A stretch of DNA of 64,000 nt from DAOTVX01 sp034436015 (lineage in GTDB: Bacteria > Chloroflexota > Anaerolineae > Anaerolineales > Villigracilaceae). The translations under genes and the position numbers were made by a program. The notes below the pieces were generated by a model. That model was not told the DNA's origin and did no database searches. It saw only the letters and a list, made by a program, of their open reading frames with translations. Location: positions 100,159 to 164,158 of the forward strand of contig DAOTWG010000005.1 in NCBI GenBank assembly GCA_034436015.1, read 5' to 3'. The stretch's first letter is position 1. The number at the start of each line of letters is the position of its first letter. Positions 1-7,857 of this stretch are shown piece by piece.

Positions 1-188
1 GTGGAATCACCGCCGGGGCGGGTAATTTGCCCAATGCCATAGCGCAGGCGATGACTCACCTTTTCATCATCCAGGACGCCTTCCACTTGTAACTCGTGCA
101 TCCAGCAGGAGGTCAGCTGGGCCAGTTTCTCCTCCAGCGTCATACGAGCAAGTAGGTTCTCTACACGTTGCCAAATGGTCAAGGACAT
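1..188 (-). CDS. Glycoside hydrolase family 3, N-terminal fragment (cut by window edge)
   Basis: The first 62 codons of a gene that continues beyond position 1. The start is an ATG at 188, about 90 bp after the xylose isomerase stop on the same strand. The peptide has an N-terminal helix with MTLEEKLAQLTS and then YGIGQITRPGG, the usual opening of GH3 beta-glucosidases and beta-xylosidases (the conserved EK..Q and G.GQ.R blocks). There is no signal peptide, so the enzyme should be cytoplasmic. As the last visible gene of a xylan operon it would probably split xylobiose or aryl-xylosides to xylose, but beta-glucosidase activity cannot be excluded without the catalytic domain. Confidence 0.75.
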   Translation of the reverse strand, partial: MSLTIWQRVENLLARMTLEEKLAQLTSCWMHELQVEGVLDDEKVSHRLRYGIGQITRPGGDS

Positions 189-281
189 ATACGCCTCTCG
201 CCGCCGGTCATCATTGCGCAAAGCGCCGACCTGGGTTTGCAAGGAAGGGGGACGGGATCGGACTCATCGAACAGGGTTAGC

Positions 282-1448
282 CTAGCGGATACCGAGGAGA
301 ATTTCCACGGTCAGTTGATCCAGCCGCTCGTAGAGCAAGCCGCGTCGGGCAATTGCCTGGCGGTCGAAGGGATGTTCTTTGAGCGTTGCAGCCTTCTGCG
401 GCGTGTATTTGCCAAAATAGGGAGCCATGCTGCCATCATCGGCATTGATTTCTGCCAGAAGAGCCCGAATCTCGGGGTCAGCGTTCCAGCGAGCGGCTTT
501 CTCCTTGAGGATAAGATAGGTGCGCATGCAGCCGCGCGCGAAATCCTTAACGCCTTCATCGTCTTCGGTGCGGTAGGCATGGGCGTCGAAGTGGCGCGAG
601 CCGGTATAGCCCACATCCTCGAGGAATTTGACCAGGAAGAAAGCCGCCTTGGGATCGCGCGAGCCGAAGCGAAAGTCTTGATCGTAACGGCCAGGGTATT
701 GGTCGTTCAGATCAATGTGGAAGAGTTTACCAGCTTCCCAGGCCTGAGCCACACCATGTAGGAAGTTCAGGCCAGCCATATGTTCGTGGGCTACTTCGGG
801 ATTGACTCCCACCATTTCGGGATGGTCGAGCGTCTCAATGAAGGCCAGCATATGACCGGTTGTGGCGTTATAGATGTCGCCGCGCGGTTCGTTGGGCTTG
901 GCTTCGAGAGCAAACTTGAGGTCGTATTTCTTGTCCAGCACGTACTCGCAAAGGAAGTTGAGCGCCTCGCGCGTGCGGCGGATGGCCGTCACGGGGTCTT
1001 TGGTCGCGTCGGATTCGGTGCCTTCGCGCCCGCCCCAAAAGACGTACACTTGCGCGCCGAATTCGACGCCCAGGTCTATGGCGCGCATCGTCTTCTGCAA
1101 CGCATAGGCGCGCACTTTGGGATCGTTGCTGGTAAACGCGCCATCTTTGAAGATGGGGTCGCTGAACAGGTTCGTGGTCGCCATCGGGACTTTCAGGCCG
1201 GTGGCTTCGAGTGCTTTGCGGAACTCACGTTTGATCGCTTCCGCTTCCGCCGGAGTGGCGTCAGCGGGGATCAGGTCGTTATCGTGGAAGTTGACGCCAT
1301 AGGCGCCGACTTCCGCCAGGAGGTAAACGAGTTCCGACGGCGATTTCGGCTCACGCACGGGTTGCCCGAACGGGTCGCGGCCAACGCTGCCGACCGTCCA
1401 TAGACCAAAGGTAAACTTGTGTTCGGGTTTTGGAGTGTAGTCAGACAT
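282..1448 (-). CDS. xylA: Xylose isomerase, group I
   Basis: Converts D-xylose to D-xylulose in the cytoplasm, the entry step to the pentose phosphate pathway. The 388-residue length and motif spacing match the short (group I, actinobacterial-type) enzymes. Visible active-site residues are His55 and Asp58 in FHDNDLIP, Glu182 and Lys184 in LEAKPNEPRGD, metal ligands Glu218 and His221, Asp246, Asp256 and Asp258 in HIDLNDQ..RYDQDFRFGS, and Asp288 in HFDAHAY. The start is the ATG at 1448, preceded by a GAGGAGG-like Shine-Dalgarno. It follows the GH10 xylanase by 23 bp, so the two are almost certainly cotranscribed. Nothing looks damaged. Confidence 0.96.
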   Translation of the reverse strand: MSDYTPKPEHKFTFGLWTVGSVGRDPFGQPVREPKSPSELVYLLAEVGAYGVNFHDNDLIPADATPAEAEAIKREFRKALEATGLKVPMATTNLFSDPIFKDGAFTSNDPKVRAYALQKTMRAIDLGVEFGAQVYVFWGGREGTESDATKDPVTAIRRTREALNFLCEYVLDKKYDLKFALEAKPNEPRGDIYNATTGHMLAFIETLDHPEMVGVNPEVAHEHMAGLNFLHGVAQAWEAGKLFHIDLNDQYPGRYDQDFRFGSRDPKAAFFLVKFLEDVGYTGSRHFDAHAYRTEDDEGVKDFARGCMRTYLILKEKAARWNADPEIRALLAEINADDGSMAPYFGKYTPQKAATLKEHPFDRQAIARRGLLYERLDQLTVEILLGIR

Positions 1449-1471
1449 GGGAACCTCCTCTTCGGAAATGA

Positions 1472-2722
1472 TTATGCAGAAACGTTGAGAGAAATTGAGG
1501 ACCGGCCTGGTTTATTCAGAGAGAAGGGAAGGCGATGATTCGCAATCGTCAGTTCATAATCGCCGAGAAAGCCGGTCAGGGTACATTGACCAGCGGCATC
1601 GGTGGTCATCCGGGTAGGCGCGAGCCACCACTCCTCTTTGATCAACTTGAAGAGCTCATTATAAGCAGGTTTCGGTGATTGGTCACGACGTAACAGGCCG
1701 GCCGGTGCGTTCAACCAGCCGCCATCCGAGAAATCCCACCAGGTAATTGCCGCGACCGCCGGATGGGCAAACAGGGTCTTGTAATGCAAGACGGCTTCGT
1801 GCGCCTGACGTTCCTCGCCTTCCGGCGTGCTTGGCCATTCCTCGACCTGATAATCGTTCAGGTCCACGATTTCCGGCGGCATCAAACGCCCTGAGACGAG
1901 CGTAGTTTCCGTGAAATGAATGGGCACGTTGAAACGCTCGAAGCGTTCCAGAATGCGTTGCGTGCGTTCCACGCCCCAATATCCTTGATGCATGTGGGAC
2001 TGAATGCCAATCACGTCTATCTGGATACCTGCTGCCAGACAACCTTCGATGAGGATATCGTAGGCCGGCGAAACGTCGAAATCGTTCAACACAAGGGTCG
2101 CATGCGGGTTAGCCGCGCGCGCGGCGCCGAAGGTGAGGCGAATCAGTTCGATTCGCCCCAGGTCTTTACACACGCGCGTCAGGCCGTTATCGTAGCGATC
2201 GTATATGGGCATGATAACCGCTTCATTGACAACATCCCAGCAATCAATCAGGCCAGCAAACCCGCTTACTTCGCGTTGAATGCGTTCTAATTGGGCTCCC
2301 AGAATCTCGCGGTTGTCGAGCGACAATAGCCATTCGGGCGCCAGGGTATGCCAGCATAGCGGATGTCCTTTGACCATGCAACCACGGGCCACATACCATT
2401 GGGCAAGACGGCGCAGTCGTTCTGTCCGCGGTTTGCCGCGTTCGGGTTCGAAGCGCGCCCAGTAGAACGGCAAGGTGACTTGATTGAAGAGGCGCAAGAA
2501 ATGTTCGTTGCGCAATTCCGCCAATTCCTTCGCCCTGCCATCCAACTCGCCGTTGACCAGCGCCAGAGTGCTCTCTCCCCAATTCGCCCCAAAGAGGAAC
2601 GCATGTCGTTTCTGCTCCACGACGATATCCTGATGGCTGAGTGGAGCACCGTTGTCGTGCAGAGCGACGGTCACCGTTGCGGTTCGGTGTTTCCGAATGG
2701 CGAGGTCGAGTTCATCCATCAT
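1472..2722 (-). CDS. Endo-1,4-beta-xylanase, GH10, cytoplasmic
   Basis: A 416-residue GH10 enzyme that hydrolyses internal beta-1,4 bonds of xylan or xylo-oligosaccharides. The acid/base Glu167 lies in CWDVVNEAV and the nucleophile Glu272 in PIHFTETTLVS; conserved GHPLCWH and IGIQSHMH blocks are present. A small beta-rich stretch precedes the barrel (residues 12-45) and a short C-terminal beta extension follows it. No signal peptide is seen, so it probably works on imported oligosaccharides. An SD-like AGGAAA precedes tandem ATGs at 2722 and 2719. It sits between a degraded permease gene upstream and xylA downstream. Confidence 0.93.
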   Translation of the reverse strand: MMDELDLAIRKHRTATVTVALHDNGAPLSHQDIVVEQKRHAFLFGANWGESTLALVNGELDGRAKELAELRNEHFLRLFNQVTLPFYWARFEPERGKPRTERLRRLAQWYVARGCMVKGHPLCWHTLAPEWLLSLDNREILGAQLERIQREVSGFAGLIDCWDVVNEAVIMPIYDRYDNGLTRVCKDLGRIELIRLTFGAARAANPHATLVLNDFDVSPAYDILIEGCLAAGIQIDVIGIQSHMHQGYWGVERTQRILERFERFNVPIHFTETTLVSGRLMPPEIVDLNDYQVEEWPSTPEGEERQAHEAVLHYKTLFAHPAVAAITWWDFSDGGWLNAPAGLLRRDQSPKPAYNELFKLIKEEWWLAPTRMTTDAAGQCTLTGFLGDYELTIANHRLPFSLNKPGRSSISLNVSA

Positions 2723-2751
2723 CGCTGTTTCCTGATTTCAGGCAGCCATTG

Positions 2752-2880
2752 CTAGGTGCGCCGGCGATTCTTTTTGAAGTAAACATCTATCAAGACGGCC
2801 AGAATCAGCACAATCGCCTTCAAAACCTACTGCCATGCCGGAGCCACGTTCACCATTTGGATGCCGGTGGATAGATTTGT
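2752..2880 (-). pseudogene. C-terminal remnant of a monosaccharide ABC permease (XylH/GguB/RbsC family)
   Basis: Between the GH8 and GH10 genes the minus strand reads an open frame with NVAPAWQ, a TAG stop, then VLKAIVLILAVLIDVYFKKN and a natural stop. This is the typical end of XylH/GguB-type permeases, which finish with a W-Q-Q-x-hydrophobic helix followed by DVY and basic residues. The in-frame TAG stands where these proteins often have a second Gln (CAG to TAG), and the rest of the gene is missing upstream. I read it as the relic of a deleted xylose/ribose-type transporter. Only about 40 codons survive, so the family call rests on this tail. Confidence 0.6.
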
Positions 2881-2901
2881 TCCCAATGGTTTTCCTAAAT
2901 C

Positions 2902-2935
2902 ATGACCTTCGCACCTCGCTTGCCACGAAGGTCAT
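2902..2935 (-). terminator. Inverted repeat after the GH8 gene
   Basis: Perfect 10-bp arms (2902-2911 and 2926-2935) with a 14-nt loop lie 65 bp after the GH8 stop. There is no U tract, so it may be an mRNA-stabilising or processing hairpin rather than an intrinsic terminator. Confidence 0.45.
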
Positions 2936-2999
2936 CGGCAACATCAGCGAACAGAGCGCCCTATGCACTGAGCCAACAACCGTGCGGAGGGCGGCTAGT

Positions 3000-4340
3000 T
3001 CATGGCAACGGCGTATAAATCCTGAAATTGCCGCTGACGTGCAACAAGGCGAGCAAATACAACATGCCGTCGTAATACCGCCACTTACCCGAGGGGATGC
3101 GCGAATCCCAAAGCGCCTGGACGAAGGGGCGGCCTAGTTCCGGGTCAGCGGCGAGCGCGGCCACAGCCGCCATCGCGACCAGACCAGTAGAGTGATCGGC
3201 GGACAACGGTTGACCGTCCAGCGTATATTGATTGGGAAACGTGTCCACACCCTGCGAGATCAGGAAAGCCAGTACGCGGTTGGATTGCTCTACCTGCCAG
3301 GGGTCCGCCGCGAACCAGGCGTAATCTACCGCTACATTGGCAAGCGTCCGCCAGGCGTCAAAGCGGAAATCCTCATGTTCCGGGTCCTTGACAGGCGTCC
3401 CATCAAAGTTAGCATAATCAGGCATTAAACCTGTCTGCGGATGTGCCGCCTTGCGGAAGAATGCACGGCTGACCTGGGCAGCTTCTGCCCAGAATGCGTT
3501 GTCGCGCGCGGCCCAGCGCGCCCAGAGTTCATAATAGGCCGGCAAATGATAGGAGGGATCAGTAAACATGGCGTTGCGTCCGCTAGGAACAAAAACTACT
3601 TGTTTCGTTTGCGGATCGAACATGTTCGTCACGATTCCATCGCTCTCCTCGTTCTTATGGAGCATCGTGTCGAGAATCTGCTGCGCTTGCTCCCGGTAAT
3701 TGAAAATCCCCTCGCCATTCCCCCACCGTCCGGCCGCGAACAACAAGGCCATCACAAACCACTCTTCGCCATCCGAAGCCGGATTGGCAGCCAACTTCTT
3801 CCCATCCGGGGTGCAATGCCAGGCAAAATATCCCTTGTAGGGACCCTCCGACTGATACATATACGTCTTTGCCCATTTCCAAAGACGGTCGAACTCTTCT
3901 TTCTTATCCAATTGCACAGCGATCATCATGCCGTAGGACATCCCCTCGGTGCGCACGTCGCCATTGCCAATATCCTGGATGTAGGCCATGTCCTCGCCAA
4001 CTGGGTAATAGACGCGCTGGGTGGTATCATCGCCGTAGAACAACTGTTGCCAGGCAGCCTCCAATTTGGCCTGCACCTCAGCGTCCGTCTTGCCCAGATA
4101 TTCTTGAAACAGATTGCGATACACGCCGCTTTCAAAGGCTGGGACTCGCGTCGGAGAGGGAGATGGGGAAGGAGAAGGTGAAGGCAAGGCCGCAGTCGCA
4201 GAAGGTTGGGGAAGCGGCACAGTTTTTGCGCACGCAGAGAGAAACAGGGCAAAGAAAAGGAGCAATCTCAAAGCACGCGCCATGAATTTCCTGCGGCTAA
4301 TGGGATCGGCGCCTGTCGTTCTCTTGATCTGATTTTTCAT
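3000..4340 (-). CDS. GH8 glycoside hydrolase, probable Tat-exported lipoprotein (oligoxylanase-like)
   Basis: A 446-residue family 8 enzyme. I chose the ATG at 4340 because GGAGGA lies 6 nt upstream; the earlier ATG at 4391 lacks a site and overlaps the GH43 gene. Residues 15-20 read SRRKFM, a twin-arginine-like motif, followed by a hydrophobic stretch ending LFLSAC, a lipobox (Cys37), then a Ser/Pro-repeat spacer. The catalytic domain shows Glu132 in RTEGMSYG, Asp190 in ASDGEEWF and Asp328 in FRFDAW, which match the GH8 acid, substrate-binding Asp and base. The overall pattern resembles reducing-end xylose-releasing exo-oligoxylanases, and the xylan context agrees; a general xylanase or cellulase is the alternative. 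Confidence 0.88.
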   Translation of the reverse strand: MKNQIKRTTGADPISRRKFMARALRLLLFFALFLSACAKTVPLPQPSATAALPSPSPSPSPSPTRVPAFESGVYRNLFQEYLGKTDAEVQAKLEAAWQQLFYGDDTTQRVYYPVGEDMAYIQDIGNGDVRTEGMSYGMMIAVQLDKKEEFDRLWKWAKTYMYQSEGPYKGYFAWHCTPDGKKLAANPASDGEEWFVMALLFAAGRWGNGEGIFNYREQAQQILDTMLHKNEESDGIVTNMFDPQTKQVVFVPSGRNAMFTDPSYHLPAYYELWARWAARDNAFWAEAAQVSRAFFRKAAHPQTGLMPDYANFDGTPVKDPEHEDFRFDAWRTLANVAVDYAWFAADPWQVEQSNRVLAFLISQGVDTFPNQYTLDGQPLSADHSTGLVAMAAVAALAADPELGRPFVQALWDSRIPSGKWRYYDGMLYLLALLHVSGNFRIYTPLP

Positions 4341-4383
4341 TGCTTCCTCCTCGCAACAAAGTGACAAGTGTCTATAAGATACG

Positions 4384-5946
4384 TCACGCATCCAAACCTA
4401 GGTATTCGAACCAATCAAAGTCTGCGTAGTTGGCGCTCGGCCGGCCATTGCTGCTGGCGTACATGGCAATATAGGCACCTACAAAGCCGCCTGCAACAGG
4501 CGTACTGAGGATACGACCATCTACACGGTCTCCAACCGTCAGCCAGTTATCCAGGCTGTTCGCCACAAGAAAGCTGTAATCCTGCTCGTGTGCCTCGACT
4601 CGAAGATAGACTCGGCCGGGCGCGATCGCACGCTCTGCCAGCACTTCTTCCACGCCCGCTGCTCGGCGGATAAGGCGAACTAGCGGTGTCTCGCGACGTG
4701 TCACAACGAAACAGAAGTGAAAATCGTTGTTCTGAATCAAGGCCAGGCCGGCGCACTCCTCTTCACCTTGGGGCGAAAACTCGAGGGCGGTCTGCGCCAA
4801 AAAATGGATGTGCTGCTGCCTCCGTCCAATAAAACTGGGATTGGCCAGTTCCGAGAGTCGCTGTGGACGCAACCGCAAACGAAGGTAACCCGGCCTTTCC
4901 TGTAAACTCCAGAATTCTCCCTCCGGAGTTCGCAAGAAATTCCACTGCAGGGCAAGCGTAGGGGACTCAAAGTGATCGCAGGCTGGCTGAGCAGGCCAAC
5001 GATGCTCTGGCAGATTTGGCGCCGGATACGAAAAGTCGACACGACCGCTGCCCGGACTGGCGATCGGCCATCCATCCTCCCACCGCAGAGGCACCAAAAA
5101 CGTCTCGCGCCCAAGGTTATAGAAATATCCACCATAAGGGCGCATGGCCAGCAGCACCATCCACCATTCGCCTGTTGGGGTTTCTACCAGATCGGCATGA
5201 CCGGTGCCTACAATGGGATAATCCAGGCCTAAGTGGCGATGGGTAAGGATAGGATTCCCCGGATTGCCCTGATAGGGGCCGGCAATGCAATCGCTACGCG
5301 CGACAGACACAGCATGATGATGGGCAGTTCCGCCTTCTGCCGTCAACAAGTAATAGCGCCCTCGCACTTTATAAATGTGGGGCGCTTCCGACCAGATGGC
5401 CCCCTTAAGGGCCCCATCCCAGATAACCCGCGGCTCCCCTACCAGGCGCATTGCGGATAGATCCAATTCTTGCAGCCAGATTTCTGTATGACCCTCATAG
5501 TTTCCCGGCGAAACCAGACGGCTCCCTGTGTACCAGACTCGGCCATCCTCGTCAAAGAAGAGAGAAGGGTCAAAGCCCGGCGCATTCTCCAACCAAACGG
5601 GCTCCGACCACGGGCCGGCCGGGTCCGCGGCGGTCACAAGGAAGTTTCCAGACCTGGTCTTGCCATCCACTAGCGTGCAAATCACATAAAAAACGCCTTG
5701 CCAATATCGAATCGTAGGAGCATACAGTCCACCAGAACAACGGATTCCATGCAAGGGCAACTGGGATGGCCTGTTTAGCACGTGACCGATTTGCCGCCAG
5801 TGAACCAGATCGCGACTATGGAAGATAGGCAGGCCAGGGAAATACTCGAACGTCGAGGTAATCAAAAAGTAATCATCCCCTGCCCGGCAGATCGATGGAT
5901 CAGGATGGCACCCTGGTAGGATAGGATTACGAAACGTGGCAGACAT
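4384..5946 (-). CDS. GH43 beta-xylosidase / alpha-L-arabinofuranosidase
   Basis: A 520-residue inverting glycosidase with an N-terminal five-bladed propeller (about residues 1-310) and a C-terminal concanavalin-like beta-sandwich (about 325-515), the architecture of XynB-type beta-xylosidases. The catalytic triad is visible as Asp16 (CHPDPS), Asp126 (GFDPSLF) and Glu187 (WSEAPHIY). It has no signal peptide and should act in the cytoplasm on xylo-oligosaccharides delivered by the adjacent ABC permeases. The gene lies 13 bp after the MalG-type permease stop. Xylosidase and arabinofuranosidase activities cannot be told apart by eye. Confidence 0.93.
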   Translation of the reverse strand: MSATFRNPILPGCHPDPSICRAGDDYFLITSTFEYFPGLPIFHSRDLVHWRQIGHVLNRPSQLPLHGIRCSGGLYAPTIRYWQGVFYVICTLVDGKTRSGNFLVTAADPAGPWSEPVWLENAPGFDPSLFFDEDGRVWYTGSRLVSPGNYEGHTEIWLQELDLSAMRLVGEPRVIWDGALKGAIWSEAPHIYKVRGRYYLLTAEGGTAHHHAVSVARSDCIAGPYQGNPGNPILTHRHLGLDYPIVGTGHADLVETPTGEWWMVLLAMRPYGGYFYNLGRETFLVPLRWEDGWPIASPGSGRVDFSYPAPNLPEHRWPAQPACDHFESPTLALQWNFLRTPEGEFWSLQERPGYLRLRLRPQRLSELANPSFIGRRQQHIHFLAQTALEFSPQGEEECAGLALIQNNDFHFCFVVTRRETPLVRLIRRAAGVEEVLAERAIAPGRVYLRVEAHEQDYSFLVANSLDNWLTVGDRVDGRILSTPVAGGFVGAYIAMYASSNGRPSANYADFDWFEYLGLDA

Positions 5947-5959
5947 AGCGTCTTTCGAG

Positions 5960-6823
5960 TTATCCCTTGAGCGCGCCTGCCGTTAGGCCAGCCACAATCT
6001 GCCGTTCGGCAACCAAGTAGAAAAGAACAGCCGGCACGGCGGAAAGCGACACGAAGGCCGCTACCAAAGCCAGGTCGGTGCCATATTGACCCTGAAATTG
6101 CATCGTGCCTAAAGGCAAGGTCCACAAATCCTCCCTATCAATCAATACGAGAGGCACAAGCAGGTCATTCCAGCTAACCACCATCGTCAACGCGGCAACC
6201 GCCGAAAGGGCCGGCCGAGCCAAGGGAAGGAGGATCAACCGAAAGAAGGCAAAAGGGGTGCAACCATCAATGTATGCCGCATCCTGCAACTCGAAGGGGA
6301 TAGAAGCAAAGAAGTTGCGCAAAATCATGACGTTTCCAGAAACCTGGAACGCAATTTGAACGATGATAATTCCTACTAACGAGTTTGTCAGACCAATCTG
6401 GCGGATGACCAGGTAAACCGGCAAAATAGCGATGGTGATGGGAAACATCAAACCCAGGGTCAGGAAATTGAAAAGCACATCTCGGCCACGGAAATTAAGG
6501 CGCGCGAACACGAAGGCCGCCAAGCCGCAGATGGAAAGCACCACGATGGTCACTATACTGGTAACCACCAGACTGTTAAGAAGCATGGTCCAGAATGAAC
6601 GTGAGCCAAGGATCTTCGTATAATTGTCCCAATACGGCGGGATAGGGGGAATGTAGGGACGGGAATACATCTCGCCGCGCGTCTTCAAGCTGCCGAAAAT
6701 GAGGATCACGATGGGGACGAGAATGAGCACGACCATCACAGACAGGATCAGATATTGCAGAATCTTGGAGATTGCTCTGCGTACAGCACTCTTGCTTTGA
6801 TAGGTAAGGCGCAAGGACATCAT
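5960..6823 (-). CDS. Sugar ABC transporter permease, MalG type
   Basis: An inner-membrane subunit of a CUT1 carbohydrate importer with six predicted membrane segments. The cytoplasmic EAA loop appears as QDAAYIDGCTPFAFFRLILLP, the ATPase contact. I prefer the ATG at 6823 because AAGGAG stands 7 nt upstream; the alternative ATG at 6841 has no site. It is 18 bp after the partner permease. No ATPase gene is present, which is usual for CUT1 systems that share an MsmK-type ATPase encoded elsewhere. Confidence 0.94.
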   Translation of the reverse strand: MMSLRLTYQSKSAVRRAISKILQYLILSVMVVLILVPIVILIFGSLKTRGEMYSRPYIPPIPPYWDNYTKILGSRSFWTMLLNSLVVTSIVTIVVLSICGLAAFVFARLNFRGRDVLFNFLTLGLMFPITIAILPVYLVIRQIGLTNSLVGIIIVQIAFQVSGNVMILRNFFASIPFELQDAAYIDGCTPFAFFRLILLPLARPALSAVAALTMVVSWNDLLVPLVLIDREDLWTLPLGTMQFQGQYGTDLALVAAFVSLSAVPAVLFYLVAERQIVAGLTAGALKG

Positions 6824-6841
6824 GACATCGCTCCTTAGCAA

Positions 6842-7777
6842 TCAATATCCGCCGCCAAGGTAATCCTGTTGGCGTACGAGTCGTAGATACGAGATCGAGA
6901 AGACAAGGGAAATTAACAACATGACAAATGCCACAGCGGAACCGTATCCCAACCAGAAGCGAATGAAGCTATAGCGATACATATAGGTAGCCATAACATC
7001 GCTCGCGTTTACCGGGCCGCCGCGCGTCATGACCCAAATCACGCCAAATTGCTGGAGCGCCCCCAAAACGGAAAGGTAAATGGATGTGCGAATGGTACCC
7101 CAAAGTAGAGGCAAAATAATATAAGCGATCAGTTGCCTTCCATTGGCGCCATCAATGACAGCGGCTTCCTCGATTTCGTGAGGAATATTTTGCAAACCGG
7201 CCATGTAGAGCAGCATGTGAAAACCAAAGTACTTCCAGGTAAGAACGACAAAAATACATCCGAGGACCTGCTGGGGATCACCCAACCAGGCCTGCGGTTT
7301 CAGCCCCAAAAGGACAAGGAACGCATTAAACAATCCTCGATCGGGATCGGGGTTAAAGAGGCCCATCCACATGATGGCCGTGATGACCTCGGAAAAGACA
7401 TAGGGCATGAAGAAAATGGTGCGAAAGAAACGCCGACCAGGCAAGTCCCTCCCGACCATCAGAGCCATGGCCAGCGACAACGGTAACTGCAAGGTCAGCG
7501 AGAGCACAACAATAACGAGAGCATTCCGGAGAGCTTTCATAAAGGCCTGGTCCGTCAGAATACGCTGATAATTGCCCAGGCCAACGAAATCCACGGCCGG
7601 ACCAAACCCTTTCCAGTTAAAAAGGCTGTAATAAAAGGACTGGAGCATGGGATACACGACGAAGGCCGTGAAGAGGATGAAGGCAGGTAGTAGGAATAAC
7701 ACAACGGTTAGAACCGTTGATGTGCGACGCGAAGACAGAGCAAAGGCTGTGTTTTTTTCTGCGAGAGATTTTTCCAT
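6842..7777 (-). CDS. Sugar ABC transporter permease, MalF type
   Basis: A 311-residue partner permease of the CUT1 importer. A cytoplasmic N-terminus is followed by a membrane helix at about residues 25-45 and further helices through the BPD_transp_1 domain, with an EAA loop at EIEEAAVIDGANGRQLIAYI. AGGAGG lies shortly upstream of the ATG. It forms the heterodimeric pore with the neighbouring MalG-type protein and receives substrate from the lipoprotein encoded just upstream. By context the substrate is xylo-oligosaccharide. Confidence 0.94.
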   Translation of the reverse strand: MEKSLAEKNTAFALSSRRTSTVLTVVLFLLPAFILFTAFVVYPMLQSFYYSLFNWKGFGPAVDFVGLGNYQRILTDQAFMKALRNALVIVVLSLTLQLPLSLAMALMVGRDLPGRRFFRTIFFMPYVFSEVITAIMWMGLFNPDPDRGLFNAFLVLLGLKPQAWLGDPQQVLGCIFVVLTWKYFGFHMLLYMAGLQNIPHEIEEAAVIDGANGRQLIAYIILPLLWGTIRTSIYLSVLGALQQFGVIWVMTRGGPVNASDVMATYMYRYSFIRFWLGYGSAVAFVMLLISLVFSISYLRLVRQQDYLGGGY

Positions 7778-7801
7778 GAGGGCCTCCTGCTAAAGAAAGA
7801 G

Positions 7802-7836
7802 GCGGGGACCGGGCTTACCCGGTTCCCGATCCCCGC
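7802..7836 (-). promoter_or_regulatory. Hairpin between binding-protein and permease genes
   Basis: A two-part stem lies between the binding-protein and permease genes: outer arms 7802-7807/7831-7836 and inner arms 7808-7813/7818-7823 around a 4-nt loop. There is no U run. Hairpins at this place in importer operons often protect the upstream binding-protein mRNA or partly terminate transcription, giving more binding protein than permease. That role is inferred here. Confidence 0.5.
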
Positions 7837-7857
7837 GCAAACGGTCTCAGAAGCGGA

